Assembly (NCBI GenBank): GCA_035041965.1
Contig: JAPYMA010000628.1
Location: 124,001-188,000, forward strand
DNA from: Anisakis pegreffii
Taxonomy: Eukaryota > Nematoda > Chromadorea > Rhabditida > Anisakidae
DNA: 64,000 bases
Direction of reading: 5' to 3'
Position numbers and translations under genes: made by a program. The notes below the pieces were generated by a model. It was not told the origin of the DNA. It saw only the letters and a list, made by a program, of their open reading frames with translations, and ran no database searches. This document shows, piece by piece, positions 25,946-38,668 of this stretch; within the stretch, counting starts at the first letter, position 1, and every line of letters begins with the position of its first letter.

Positions 25946-27753
25946 TTCATGATAATAATCTGTTTTACTAACCATGCGCATCGTTGTTTTACCTGAACCG
26001 TCCATGCAATCAATGGGACAGCTGAATATGAAAAAAACACTCATAAAGTTCCATTTCTTTTACGGGAGCGTATCATGTGGGTGGTTATTCGAACAAATAT
26101 TGATAAGATTCTCTATTGAGAGTGAACATTGCAGAGCAGATGGAAGGATTCATTTACTTGCATAACGATAAATGAAAAACAAATGGCGTTCTGCAGACGG
26201 GCATTTGTTGTCGAAAAATGATATTCTTAACATTCTTATTTGTTCATGAAATCATTACTGTCAAATATATTGATGCACTATCAACAGTCGCAGTATTACT
26301 ATCACTTTCAAAATATATCATCATCAAGATTAGTGTCTAATTTCAGCAACTTGTCAGATGCCAAATCCACTGACTTCTTTCAAAGGCGGTAAAGTGGTTT
26401 TTATCGATACCGAGAATACATTCAGGTTAATTCGACTTCATATCACCATCTTAAGTTTCACTGAACACTCAATCCTGTTGTGAGTGTGTACTTAGGAAAC
26501 GTATTTGATCAGCAAAAGAAGATGATGAATGCTTACTGTTGCGCAACAGTGGTTCTTTACAGACCAAACAGATTACGACAAATTTGTGATCGTTTTAATA
26601 TGGATCAAGACGCAATGCTGGACAATGTATTGTATGCAAGAGCGTATACTTCAGATCATCAACTTGAGCTGCTCGACTATGTTGCTGCTAAATTTCATGA
26701 GGTTTCCCAAATTAACTTGATCGTATTCGACGAGTTTCTTGCAGTTGCTTACCTACCTAACGTTCCATTTAGTGAAAGTGTTACTTTGAAGTGTTGATCA
26801 CTCTAGGAGCTGGGCGTATTCAAACTGTTGATTGTTGATTCAATTATGGCACTGTTTCGGGTTGACTATTCTGGTCGTGGTGAATTATCGGAACGACAAC
26901 AAAAACTGGCTCAAATGATGTCTAGACTTCAGGCGCGTATTTGTTGACTTTTCTTGTGGTTGTTTGAAACTGTCTCGAATGACAAAGTTTTTGATCCGAA
27001 TATGTCTAGACTTCAGAGGAAGGGACAATCTTTCTGATCCGAATTACAATCGTAAAATTTTAATTTATATTTTTAAAATTTCGATAGGCATAAAGCCCTC
27101 ATGATAAATGTGGAACATCATCATCTTATCAGCATCAATATTAGTTAGAACAGATCCTATTAGACATCAAATTGTCTCACACAAGATTCAAAATGTTTAC
27201 AGGGAGAGCGGAAACTGAAAAGTAGGCATCAGAAAATATTCTCAAATAGTGACTGAATCAATTCCGTCTTGATTCTGACAAATTCTTTCAATTTTCAGAA
27301 GATTGCAGAAGAATACAATGTCGCCGTATTCATAACAAATCAAATGACTGCTGATCCAGGCGCTGGTTTATCATTCCAAGCTGATCCCAAGAAGCCAATT
27401 GGTGGACATATTCTTGCGCATGCTTCCACGACTCGTATCATGCTTAAAAAGGTTCGTTCGAGTGGAGTCGTTTGTGGGATATTTCGATAAGTTGACGGTG
27501 TTAAATTTCGGAAATGATTCTACAATTTAGTTTTATTTGAAATTTACATTCATTCCGAAAATACTAATTTATACTCTAACTGTTTTGGTGGTGTTTTTGA
27601 TTATTTTCATCTGAACTGGAAAAAAAAGAAAAAACGATTTTTAAGGGCCGAGGTGAAACAAGAATAGCAAAAATTTATGATTCGCCGGATATGCCTGAAA
27701 ATGAAGCAATGTTCGGAATCTTTGAAGGCGGCGTTGGTGATGCCAAAGAATAG
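24452..27753 (+). CDS. dmc1: Meiotic recombinase DMC1
   Basis: RecA-family strand-exchange protein that forms filaments on single-stranded DNA in meiosis. Exons: 24452-24523, 25190-25381, 25557-25734, 26347-26425, 26563-26701, 26807-26932, 27299-27451, 27646-27753; all phases agree, 348 residues (human 340). Visible features: acidic N terminus, helix-hairpin-helix region [20 protein letters not shown], Walker [18 protein letters not shown], Walker [26 protein letters not shown], loop-2 region [11 protein letters not shown], and the DMC1-specific [11 protein letters not shown] and C-terminal GDAKE. These favour DMC1 over RAD51. Intron 6 starts with GC (CAG, then GCGCGT) instead of GT. A decayed copy of its 5' half lies at 12.5-15.5 kb. 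Confidence 0.95.
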
Positions 27754-30623
27754 AAATATAACCATTATTCATCATATTTGATGAACATATTTTCTCTTGG
27801 AGTCTTGTGAATTTAATTTTGAATTAACTCAGTTAAGATGTTCAATCTGTGTTAAACTGTCATGAAAATTTGTGATTTTACCGTTAACTGTGGTGAATTT
27901 TTCCTTGATAGTTTCTTGTTAACTAAGCTTTGTATACATGTTTTGTGTGTGTGTAAATATTGCGAGTGAAAACTGTAACTTTACGAGATCTCATATTCTG
28001 ATGTTTTCAAGCTGTTTGTTTATTATCCATTGATGATAACGAGTTGTTTATTCTTGAGAGTTGATTATGTCATTATGCTGCATCATAATTTTTGTACGTT
28101 TGATGTCACGCATGTGCTAATTTAAAGCGTTTCTTTGTTTTTTTTTGTATGCATTGTATATTTCATTTCTTATTCAAGGTTTGCGAAATGTTTTGAATTC
28201 AAAGCAACTGTTCACGTAATCCTAATCACCGCATTTCTGTTCATTCTTTGAATTTGAACATAGTCTTCTTCCCCAATGCCTTACTGTTTCAACTTGTGAT
28301 CTATTGTTTCAATTAGAAGTAATCATCGGAAAAGATCATTCGTGCTTTTTAACGATATTCCTCTTCCTGTTCGCATTTTTTCCTCACAAATTCTTCCGTA
28401 ACTTCAAGAATTTGTTTCAAAATCAGTGCTCAAAGTACAGAACTACGAATAATCCAATGTTACACAAATAAATACGAGATACATGACGAATCTGGAATAA
28501 AACTAACCGGATCTGATATTATTAAAACGTCGATATTAGTCGTTATTAAAAGAAATAAAAATCAAACAGCTTTAGAAGAAATTCCCCTTGTAATCATTTA
28601 TTCTTAAAGAACCTCAAGAGTTTGTGACTTAACCATCCCCGGACGAAACAATGATGAATCAATGGAGACAGAGCCTAAGAATGAGTTCATTATTCTGCAG
28701 AGAAAGTAACCGAATGAGCGACCGACAATGAGTTGCAAGCTTTTTTCATTTTAAATGGAATTCGATTTCATGAATTAATTGCCGAAAACACTGTTTCTGC
28801 ATTAAGAGCCAAATAATACGTTTCGGTAAGTAAGGTTCCGATGGAAATCTGCTAGTGAAATGAATTGCCATTCTGAGCTAGACACGGTCAGCATACTGAC
28901 TATGAGCAAACAAAAGTATTAAGGAATTAGACGATCTCTTACGATGAATAATATACAATAAACTGCTAAATTCAACATTCTCCAGCTGCAAATAATTTAT
29001 TCTCTTCGACTGCACACAGCCGTAGTTCACCCATCAGTTTCAAATTATTAAGTTAGACACGGAAAGTTGAGTGTGTTTTCTGCTGGGCGGTATAATGGCT
29101 GATGGTTTGACCGGTCGAGGTAATCAACAAATTGCGCATAATCTCGGTGGTAATTATTTCATGAATCAAGGTTCAATTGAAAACAACTTAACAATCGTGT
29201 GATCAGCTCGGATCAGTTTCAAATTCAATGATAAACTGTAAAGATGTTCAATGAGAGCATCGAAAAGTAATTGTTCGACTGATCGAAATCGTGGAACTGA
29301 TTGATGCATTTCAATTGCAAACACTAAATGGCACTTGTTTCTGGGAATGTTCTTTTCTTTTTTTCAAAATTCATCTCAAGATTTTACTCACCTGTTCAAC
29401 TCATTGAGGTTATGGTTCAATGTTCTGAGCTCTTCAATATCAATGCTTGAAATAAATCTTGAACTGAACGTTTCATATCGCTTGAGAATTAGATTCTCAC
29501 ATATCATACGAACAGGATTTTTGTGTATCAAAGTAAACACAACAATAACAATAATAAGACTGATAAAAATAAAAATACTTATAACCCCGGATATATACCT
29601 GATTCAGCTTTTTACCCACCCTTAATGTTTCCCGTAATCGGTTTCCGAGCCACGCATTTTCCACCCCCACCCCCATCCCACCCCCTAAACCTCTCAATTC
29701 AATTCGCATTCTCGAACTTTCACCCCTACCCATCGGCCTCCAAGCTGCGCATTCCATGGAATATATAATCGGAGTTTTACAGTACCATGAAAAGATGCAA
29801 ATAAATACTTCACTCAACAGTGAACTGAATAGACTCTAAAAAAAGAAATAAGATTTAACCCAAAACAACCAAATACACAAACATTCAACTGACCAAAACA
29901 ACTCTTCAATAATGCTTTACAAATAATGTTCTGTAGAAAAGTTCACAACAGCTGCAATGCACCAATACAAACAAAACCGTAATGACAGATGCCAACTTCA
30001 CAACACGAAAAAAAACATTAATTCTAGTCACAATCAGACGGATACAATTAAGTCAAACGGCAAGAAATACAACAAAGTCCATTCACTATTTCATGTAAAA
30101 TCGTTATTTATGGACGACTGGATAGTTAATTTTAATGAATTAATGTCTGGTTAATTGAAGAATCGTAATATTTCTGAAACCAACACTGGACGTTATTAGT
30201 TTCAATATCTTTCAAGTTTCAGTATTGTTATTAGTACCGTTCAATCAACCGAAAACCTACAAGAATATTGTACACAAATTGTCTATGAACGATTTTTGCG
30301 TAAAGGGAAACCTTGTTACCCTAATTACCCTTATAAAAGGACTAATGTCGATAAAAGTAAAATAATATCACGAATCGTACGAACAAGAGCAATAAATAAT
30401 GAAACAAATAACGATAATAATATTAATATTAGCAATATTTTTTCATAATATGAAATAATCTCTATTTTCACTGAGATACACAACGAACAACAGCCGTCAT
30501 ATTCAATAGTACCATAACAAAAATATACAAAAACGAATCGATCGGATATGTACTGAACTGTGCATTGTTTATCGACGCAAAGAAAGACAACGTGCTCTGG
30601 ATCAGCAACCTCGTGTTCTATGT
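27754..30623. other. Convergent intergenic region
   Basis: Between the 3' ends of dmc1 and the sulfotransferase. No gene supported. A C-rich tract with CCACCCCC words lies at about 29605-29760. A short ATG phrase at 29095 (MADGLTGRG, followed by GTAATC) has no visible second exon. Confidence 0.45.
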
Positions 30624-33600
30624 TCATTCCGTATTCGGAGGATCAACACGTTCTGGATCAGCAACCTGCTCAATTGCTTTCTTGTACCAATGTTCACTGT
30701 TCTTATGCAATTCATTCGTATTTCTTAATACCATTTCATCCGGTGAACCATATTTCGGTGGATTTGCTAACGGATCATAGCTGAAAGCACTTCATTGCCT
30801 ACCAGTTACAATTGATATCATTTCATTTCGGGACTGACTGACCTCATTAAATCAATCTGAATCGTTGCAAAACCAACCAATTGTACTGATGTCATCACTG
30901 GCGCAATTGAACAATAAATAATTAACGCAAAAAAATGTATGAAACTAAAAAAACCAACCCCAGTTCGGCAAGCATCGGCGCTATTTCAGGCATATCGGCG
31001 ATCACATCGCTCGGGAATTTGCCAACCCATTTCGAAAGCGCATCAAGATTCACTGGTTTTATCACCTGATCCGTTGATCGTTCAACTCTACTCAGATAAA
31101 AAACGTAAATAAATGGACAAGTGAATCAATCAGTTAACGAATAAATTAAAATACGAACAAATAAGAGAAGAATTCAACGGAAACAGGACACATACGCTTT
31201 AAGGTGAATGATAACAAATTATGTGCACCAAATGAATTGCAAATGAGATTCTAAAAAAGGAATACTTCGATAACGAGATGTCCTTGCCAATGAACTGCTC
31301 ATGATGAAGAACGGAAGCGTTCCACGGTGCCTCAATGAATTCCAATACTCTCCGCATTTCTCTTTCCGGATGTAGCACCAACTGCTCGTAATACATCATT
31401 AAACATCGAGAGCTACCTACGGCTCGACACTGCTACAATTATCTCACTACATTATCGGTTCATATTATTTGAAATGATCATTTATTTGCAAAAATATTGC
31501 TCCTCATATTGTCAAACTGTTCTTATTGTTGTAAGTTTCATCACAGCATAATTAATAACATTATTGTTGGTTGATGACTGCTGAATCAAATGCAAAATGA
31601 AAAGGTAATGTGGGAGAAGCTCGTATACACTGGAAAAAAACACGGTGAAACAACAGCTAACAGCATTTCGTTTAGATAAATTTCATAAAAGAGAACAAAA
31701 ATTTAGGACCGACCCAATCAATCATCACAAAATACGACTAATCATAAATTGACTATGGCTGAGTGGATTCAACTGTGCATTTTGGATGAGCGTGCATTTT
31801 GCACAAATCTTTGCAATCACCACAATGCACTAATGCTCAGTCAACTCTAAGTGCACATGAAAGTAATCGAGACATGCCTCGAACATGATCGTGATCGCAT
31901 TATTCCACTTCTGCAGGCACATCCTCGGATCCTTCAGATCGAATCCAGTAATGGTGACGTGTCGCGAGATGATCGAATTCACCGTGGCACGCCCGTCACG
32001 TATCATCAATATAAATTTCGACTGTGGAAATAAATTCGACAAATATTGTGTCGATTTTAATGCGAATGGATCTTTATTACATAAACGTTCGGCTGGTGCA
32101 CCGTGACCGGCTATGATCTGAAGAAGGCAGTTTTATTCGTTTCTTCACGACTATCTTCATTTATTATTATTTATTTATTTACTATTATTATTACGTGTTT
32201 GTTATTATCACTATGAATTATTCATGACGCATATAGATTCGAAACGTTTTAGTTACGTTTAGACGGTGAGCGGTTGGTTTGTCGATCGTTCTATGCGATC
32301 GGTAAAATGTTCGTCATTGTTGCGATTGTTAAATGGATTGTTGTTGGTATTCGGCTGGATTTAGTTACGCTAATTATCTATGGCAACAGGCACTTATTAT
32401 TGGATGGTTGTGGAGTGCTTGATACGCCGATTGCTATGGATCTACTCGGTTACATTAATCGTTTATTACTGATAACGAAAGATTACTGATTCACTACTGA
32501 TGGCTGTTCCAAACAACTACTCTACACAATCGTTGGACAAGTGTTCAATTGATCAATCGGAATGTATTTTCGGGCTCCTTTCGAGTCCCTCTCCCCAGAA
32601 ATCATTGGGCAATATGGGAGAGTAGCTCAGAACCTCTGGGCTTGCCAGATCAATAATCCAAGTTCGAATTTCGTAAAGACAGATGATTCCCAACGCTATT
32701 ATCGTTAGCTGCGCGGAAAGAAGAATGCCAAGAAAGGAAGAATGTGATATTGGTGATAACAGAGAGGCATAAACTCGTGATGAGTTGAATTGCTGATTAA
32801 TCGTAAATAAATGGATAGTTATTTGCATATAGACTCATACTCGTAACAATATAACATACCCTATATCAATCAAACTTTAATAAGGTAGCTAAACTGAGAA
32901 TGTAATGTGGATAATGATGGATATAGCAAACAAATAAATGATAATAAACAATAAAAGTAAACGTGCCTGTATAATGAACGAAGCAATCGCATCGTCCAAT
33001 ACTTGCTCGCTGACACCCGCTTCAGTCAATCGTCGCCATTCTTTTTCATTTCGTTTCCACTGAGTTCGAAGACCCAATATACGAGGTATTACCCGTGTTT
33101 CCTCACCACTTCATTAACATTTTCATTATTATCATTGTTCTTATCTTTATAAGTACATCAACATGCAATTGATTAATAAAATTTAAAATAAAATGATCAA
33201 TTCTGAACTAACCATCGAATTAAAGGGTGTGCATCTAGCATAGCTCTCATTAAAGTTGTACCCGACCTGGGAACACCACCTTTAAATAAACATTCATTTA
33301 TTGCTCGCTGCTTTCTGATCATTTCCCATTTAGTTTGCATTATACTGTCTTATTTAATCTTTCAATCGTTTTTTTTTTCAATAATTTCGATCTGAGAACA
33401 TGACAGGTTGTTGTTTATATACAAATCTGATCGCAATACCCCATGATGAATTACTACCAGATGGGGTCAGTTCCTTTCCTCTGCTAAAATGCCGCTCACC
33501 GACGAGCGCTACCTATGCATGAAACTTCTATCAAGACTGTGACACATATTCAAAATGTAAAAGCTTTCATAATACACCCATGCAAACAAAACAAAGTACC

Positions 33601-34552
33601 ACATCACATGCAAAATCGCGCTAATCAAAATTTTTCCACCGTGATTTAAAATATTACTATAGCAATATTCGATGTGAATATTAGGATCTTAATACACGCA
33701 ACGAAGCAATAAAATTAATTAATCCTTTGGGGGGAGGGGGACATGATCACACTCGATATGTGGCGAGTACCGAGGAGTTTTTGCGATTCAAATCCATATT
33801 CTCAGTGGTGGCGGTTCAACGAAATCAGAAAGATTTGACTGAAAGTAGAATTTCTTCCATAATTAGATAAATCCTCTCACTGACATCGTATTTTTCAAGA
33901 AGTGACTTGAAATAACAGTGCATTTATGAAGATGCCAATCAAAGTGTTCTTTTTTATAACTAACAAAACAAGACTAACAAAACTAATTTTCTTTCTGATA
34001 ACAGCTATTATCCAAATTCGATGTGACAACTGCGAAGGAATATACGTGCTGCAGTCTTCTCAAAGGCTTCACCATTAATTGCAATACTGCCTCGTTCAGC
34101 AAAACGTTCACTCACCTATCCCAACGTATAAAACTCAGATCACTAGTCCCATTTGCTACGGAAGTACTTCGTCAGAAGAGGTGTGAGTGCCGTACAGTGA
34201 CCGAAAGAGAATGTTCCCTTAGAAAGTCGGTTGCGTAACAGCACTCGCTTGAACGGCTGATAAGCAGCACCGATCACAGAAAATGTTGAGAATAGTATCA
34301 AATGAATGGAATGAAAAATACTTCTTGAATGAAAATGAAAAAAATGAATGAAAACAAAAACGAACCGATAAAAATGAACGGCGATTGTATGCTGACATTA
34401 ACAGAATAATGTTTCGGCAATATAACATTCGAGGATGCATAAGTGGGTAACGATGGTGAGTACAACGAGAACAAATAAATTAGCACTAGTACCAGTACCA
34501 AACAAAGAAGGACTAGTCTCGAGCGAAATAGCATCACACCGCTTCTATTCAT
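30624..34552 (-). CDS. tpst-1: Tyrosylprotein sulfotransferase
   Basis: Golgi type II membrane enzyme that moves sulfate from PAPS to tyrosines of secreted and membrane proteins. Exons on the minus strand: 34552-34366, 33279-33213, 33108-32967, 32117-31878, 31429-31266, 31087-30959, 30780-30624; phases agree, 361 residues (human about 370). Residues about 12-28 form the single membrane anchor. The 5'-phosphosulfate loop is [18 protein letters not shown], the conserved glutamate lies in [10 protein letters not shown], the 3'-phosphate site is [13 protein letters not shown], and later blocks are [38 protein letters not shown] and GYDPLANPP. Introns 3 and 4 begin with GC (CAG then GCACGT; GAG then GCATGT). 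For intron 4 a GT site 18 bases downstream would add six residues; the GC choice fits the family better. Confidence 0.94.
32456..32822. repeat. Dispersed repeat R2, copy 2
   Basis: Best preserved R2 copy, inside tpst intron 3. It has a tRNA-promoter-like pair: TAGCTCAG at about 32623 (A-box-like) and AGTTCGAATT at 32661-32670 (B-box-like), 38 bases apart, which suggests a tRNA-derived SINE; this is inference. Confidence 0.7.
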
Positions 34553-34909
34553 ACAATGCTCTATTTGAGGTGTTAAACGTATCACTTGGCCTCCATACCT
34601 GAAATATTCCGTAATGTACGGTGGTAACAGAACAATAATTGTTACATTGATATTCATTTACACACTGAACACTCATGATGTTTACTGATTGCCATTATGA
34701 TTATCACGACATTGCTAATCGGCTTTTGCTTTTGTGAGATATTTGTGTCAACGAATATCGATGTTAAGAGTATCTACTGGCATTGTTAACACACCGTAAA
34801 ACATATATGAAAAAAGTTACGAAATGCTCACATGTCATAATACTGCAATCACTAGGAATGATTGAAATCGTTAGTTATTGTCGATCTAGAATGATCACTG
34901 CTATTAATA

Positions 34910-35228
34910 TTGGCTGCTTTGAACAGTAACTATAAACAATTAGTTGACGTAAGTTATCTCGATCAATGAGCTTACTTCGATCTCCTCTCTTCAACAATCA
35001 TTGGGCGACAAGCGAAAATAATCCCACACCTTTATCATCGCCAAATCAACGATAATAAAGATTTGAAGAACGCATTAGAATAAAGATTAGAATCGTCAGT
35101 GAAGATCAGAACTTCAGCGCTAATATTGTTAGCTGTACGAAAAAATGAATTTCATAGAAGGAAGAATGAGATGTTGATGACAACACAGAAGCATAAACTC
35201 ATACTGATGCTTAAATGAATGAATAATA
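34910..35228. repeat. Dispersed repeat R2, copy 3
   Basis: Decayed copy sharing CAATCATTGGGC, GCTAATATTGTTAGCTG, GAAGGAAGAATG and GAAGCATAAACTC with copies at 22378 and 32456. Confidence 0.6.
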
Positions 35229-36835
35229 ACTATAACGATAGCTAATTACAATGAAATAATACATCAACAGACATAACAATCCTAACGATAAAAATTTGCC
35301 TAAGAATCTATCTCACAATCAGAATTTGACTGACAGATTATGATTTCGAACAGAACATCATCCATCAATTCACGTTAATGATAGCAACAGATGAATAAGT
35401 AATCGATGAAATGCTCACAGATGTGCAACGATCAGATACTCTCAGACTTCAGTCCATAAATACCTCGGTTCACGATTGTTTCGATAGATGAACCGAGAGC
35501 ATGTTTCCCTGTAGTTTCAAAACATAAACTGCTTGTGATGAAAATTCATTCTTCACATTAATATTCTCGATGAATTCCATCCACATCTTTCTATCAACAA
35601 CTCAAACTTCAGCTAACGTTCAGAAGCCGTATCACAAACTGAGATGGTGAAATCGTCAAAACGATCCAGCAAATCACTTGCAAACGCGCTCGAGACATTC
35701 CATGAGCCAATGGATAATGTAACGCCAATAACAGACATACTTAATCATGACATACATCCAACCCAATGATCGACATGACTAATTTTAAATTTCTTCAGTC
35801 AACTCAACTCGTTTGCCTTAGCTGTATGCTTCCATCTAATCTTGTATCCAACGACTCATTCGTTCAAAGAAAATCGAAAGTAGCAACTCTTTGAACCCTT
35901 TTCTCTAAAGTTAACTCAAAGTTTTAATTGACTTAAATTGCTTGTTTTATGCTGCTCAAACATGCATCTCTATTCACAAAAACTTAATTCTTCTCATAAG
36001 TATCGCATTTCACCTTTCGATTCGCTTTAATTGCACAATAAATAATGTATAACTGATCAAAATTCATAATCGTCTGTGAGAGGAGTCTGATGAAATTAAT
36101 GTTTCTTGCATAATTATTTACATCAGCACAATGACATCAGAAATTTTCGCAAGAAGACAAAATTGATTACTGACGTCAGTTAGACAATGACGTAGAAGGG
36201 ACGAACTGGAGTCGTCACATAAAACTGAAACTCAATAGAAACCAAAAAGACGAGATAAACAAAACAGAAAAACTAGCTGAAAGATTTTGAGAATACAGAA
36301 TTGGTATTGATGGTCGGGAAAAAATACCAATGAGTGAAAGTGAAGGAACGTCGCTAACTTGATTAGTCCGATAAAACGTTCACCAGAAAAAAAATGAAAG
36401 AAGGGTATAAGACAGAGCAAAAAGGCGATTTTCATGCATTCAGCATTAACTGATAGCTTTTAAACTTGAAAATATTACAAGGAATAAGTCAGCAAAAGAT
36501 GAGATGAGCTAAGCAAGGTAACTTAATATGAGCTATCTGTTTGGTGAATGAGATTGCAAAAGCGTTTTATAAATAGGAAGTGATCAAGACAAGGGTACCT
36601 ATCTGTTTGTGAAGCGATAACGCGATGAAAATAAATAAGTGGTGATAACGCAAAGCTACGAATAAACATTTAATCTTTTATCGTATTCTATTATTGCTGA
36701 AGATTTGCTAGTATCAAAGGATGAAATGGCGGCATTATCTTAAGAATGAACGAACCAGTATAATGAAAAGCTTTTGAAGTTCTTCAGGCGATGAAGTTCT
36801 TCAGGAATCACAGCGATGCAATAGAATGAGTTAAT

Positions 36836-36934
36836 GAGTCTAAAAGCAGTTAGTTCCCTGTCATTGTGTAGTCACTCATTAACATTAGTTAATGAGCGAC
36901 TACACAAGGACAGGGAACAACTGCTTTTGGATTC
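36836..36934. repeat. Long foldback hairpin
   Basis: Arms of 47 and 46 bases (36836-36882 and 36889-36934) around a 6-base loop, pairing with about four mismatches and one bulge. The centre reads ACTCATTAACATTAGTTAA. Length and mismatch pattern suit either a small foldback transposon or a microRNA-type precursor; no open frame explains it. Confidence 0.85.
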
Positions 36935-37150
36935 GTATCATGAGCTCGAATTTCGACCGAACATCAATATTACGAAAATAAAAATTATGACAAAATCTAT
37001 AATGAGAATGTTATTAAAAATGATGTCACGTGCATACATCTCGGTCAATTCATACCAATTAAAAGTGCACAGCAAACCAAAGGAAGAAGAAGAAGAATAA
37101 AAATTCGATGCAATTCGGATTATAAACCTAAAAAGTTCTTCACTGATAAG

Positions 37151-37790
37151 GGAGTTGCAATGGCTCTGGATGGACGTTTGTACGATGGATTTGTACTTCC
37201 AGCGATGTTATATAGATCAGAAACATAGCGATGATAAAGAGAATGGAAAACATAATGGGGTGACATGAAGTGGGATGGGATGATGGCGGTGGGGGTGACA
37301 CTACGAGTTAGGAAATCAAATGAATGACTGAAGAGGCATTGAGGGCTGAGGACTTTGTAAAATATGCGAAGGAACGGACAATTTAACGGGCAAGGAAAAT
37401 GGCGCAGATAATCAATAATAGTCCATAATAACAGTCAATAATAGTCAAACGTGGATGCACACATAATTCACAATAATTCTGAATGAATCTATTTCCGTTG
37501 AAATTCAGATACACAGGTTTTTTTAAAATTCGATTTCATCAGACTTTCACGCTCCTTAGGGATGCTCGGATTCTCTGTTCGAATTTGACTTCATCAGATA
37601 TCACGCCAAAGATTCAGTATATGCATGAATAATTGTGTTAAGAGGTGCACAGAGTGGCAGCCTAGAAAGGGTGAGGGTAGGTCGAAAACAAGATGGCGAG
37701 ACCAAATATACAAAATCGTCGGTCAAACGTGGATGAGAAGAGCAATCAGCTCTGATTAATACGATAATTGGAACTTTTATGTGGAATGTA
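37151..37790 (+). pseudogene. RTE-type LINE reverse transcriptase tail, broken
   Basis: Remnant of the C-terminal part of a non-LTR retrotransposon ORF2. LYDGFVLPAMLYRSET at about 37178-37225 matches the conserved 'LFD..VLPA.LYGSETW' block, and about 37640-37745 reads WQPRKGEGRSKTRWRDQ followed by GQTWMRRA, matching the terminal 'GRP..RW.DDI ... G..W...A' block. Stops and frame changes lie between them, and one copy of repeat R3 sits in the middle. Confidence 0.6.
37481..37610. repeat. Repeat R3, copy 1
   Basis: About 130 bases, about 90% identical to 38540-38668. Contains CACGCTCCTTAGGGATGCT and two related inner units around GACTTCATCAGA. Confidence 0.85.
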
Positions 37791-38539
37791 AACTTATTAG
37801 CTGAGTAAATGTGTACATCAAAATGGAAACTAACAGCAGTATACATAAAGTTTTTTTTCACTTCTGCTAATGCCATTCGTCTCGTTAAAATTTTCAGTAA
37901 TAAAAAGATAAGAAGCAGAATACAAATGAAAAATGCAAATGGTCAAGTATATACTGCAAGAAAAATAATTCCAAGAATTTACATCGAAAATCATTTCTCT
38001 TCATTGATAACTTGAATGACGAGTGAAAAATGTTGAGAGGTTTAGAATAAATTCAATTCAAAAAGTTTGAAAACTTTATTAACAATTGAAATAAATTGAG
38101 GAAAATGAATCGAACTGGAAGCGAAGAAAAGAAACGATTCAGTAAATGCATGAATGAATAAGTCAAGAGAACGCAAAGCTCTATTTCGTGATTTCGTGGA
38201 CACATTCTTATCTTGAATAACTGAACATCTTGCATTACCACATCTCACATCGAAAGCAGTGAAATCAACGGGTTTACCTCAGTTAAGACCTAGTGAATCA
38301 GAATCAAATTATGCACATTTTTCGACGACATTATACTCGTCCCCCGTTCTAAATTCGCTGAAAGAAATCGTCAATCGAATTCCAATACTGCCCGAAAACA
38401 TTTTGAATATATGTACTTATGAGATAGTTCACACAGCTAACGCTATAAAACAACGTGAAAATACTGAAAATGGAACTGCTTAGAGGCAAGAACGTATGAT
38501 GTACACTTAATTCATAATTTTTCATACGATCCACAACTG

Positions 38540-38668
38540 AATGAATCTATTTCCGTTGAAACTCAGATATACAGTTTTTTTTTAAATTCGACTTCATCAG
38601 ACTTTCACGCTCCTTAGGGATGCTAGGATTCTCTGTTTGAATTCGACTTCATCAGATATCACGCCAAA
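38540..38668. repeat. Repeat R3, copy 2
   Basis: Direct copy of 37481-37610, about 930 bases downstream. Confidence 0.85.

Larger units (their letters stand above)
34553..37150. other. Intergenic with hairpin and R2 copy
   Basis: No gene supported. Contains R2 copy 3, a short tandem repeat of GAAGTTCTTCAGG at 36775-36805 and the long foldback at 36836-36934. An open frame at 36435-36232 (minus) begins like a signal peptide but has no other support. Confidence 0.45.

Noticed and set aside
29095..29130. ATG phrase MADGLTGRG followed by GTAATC
   Set aside because: Could be a first exon, but no downstream plus-strand exon in phase was found before the convergent tpst gene.
36232..36435. Small minus-strand ORF starting like a signal peptide (MKIAFLLCLIPFF)
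   Set aside because: Hydrophobic composition follows from T-rich DNA; no cleavage context, splice partners or known family.
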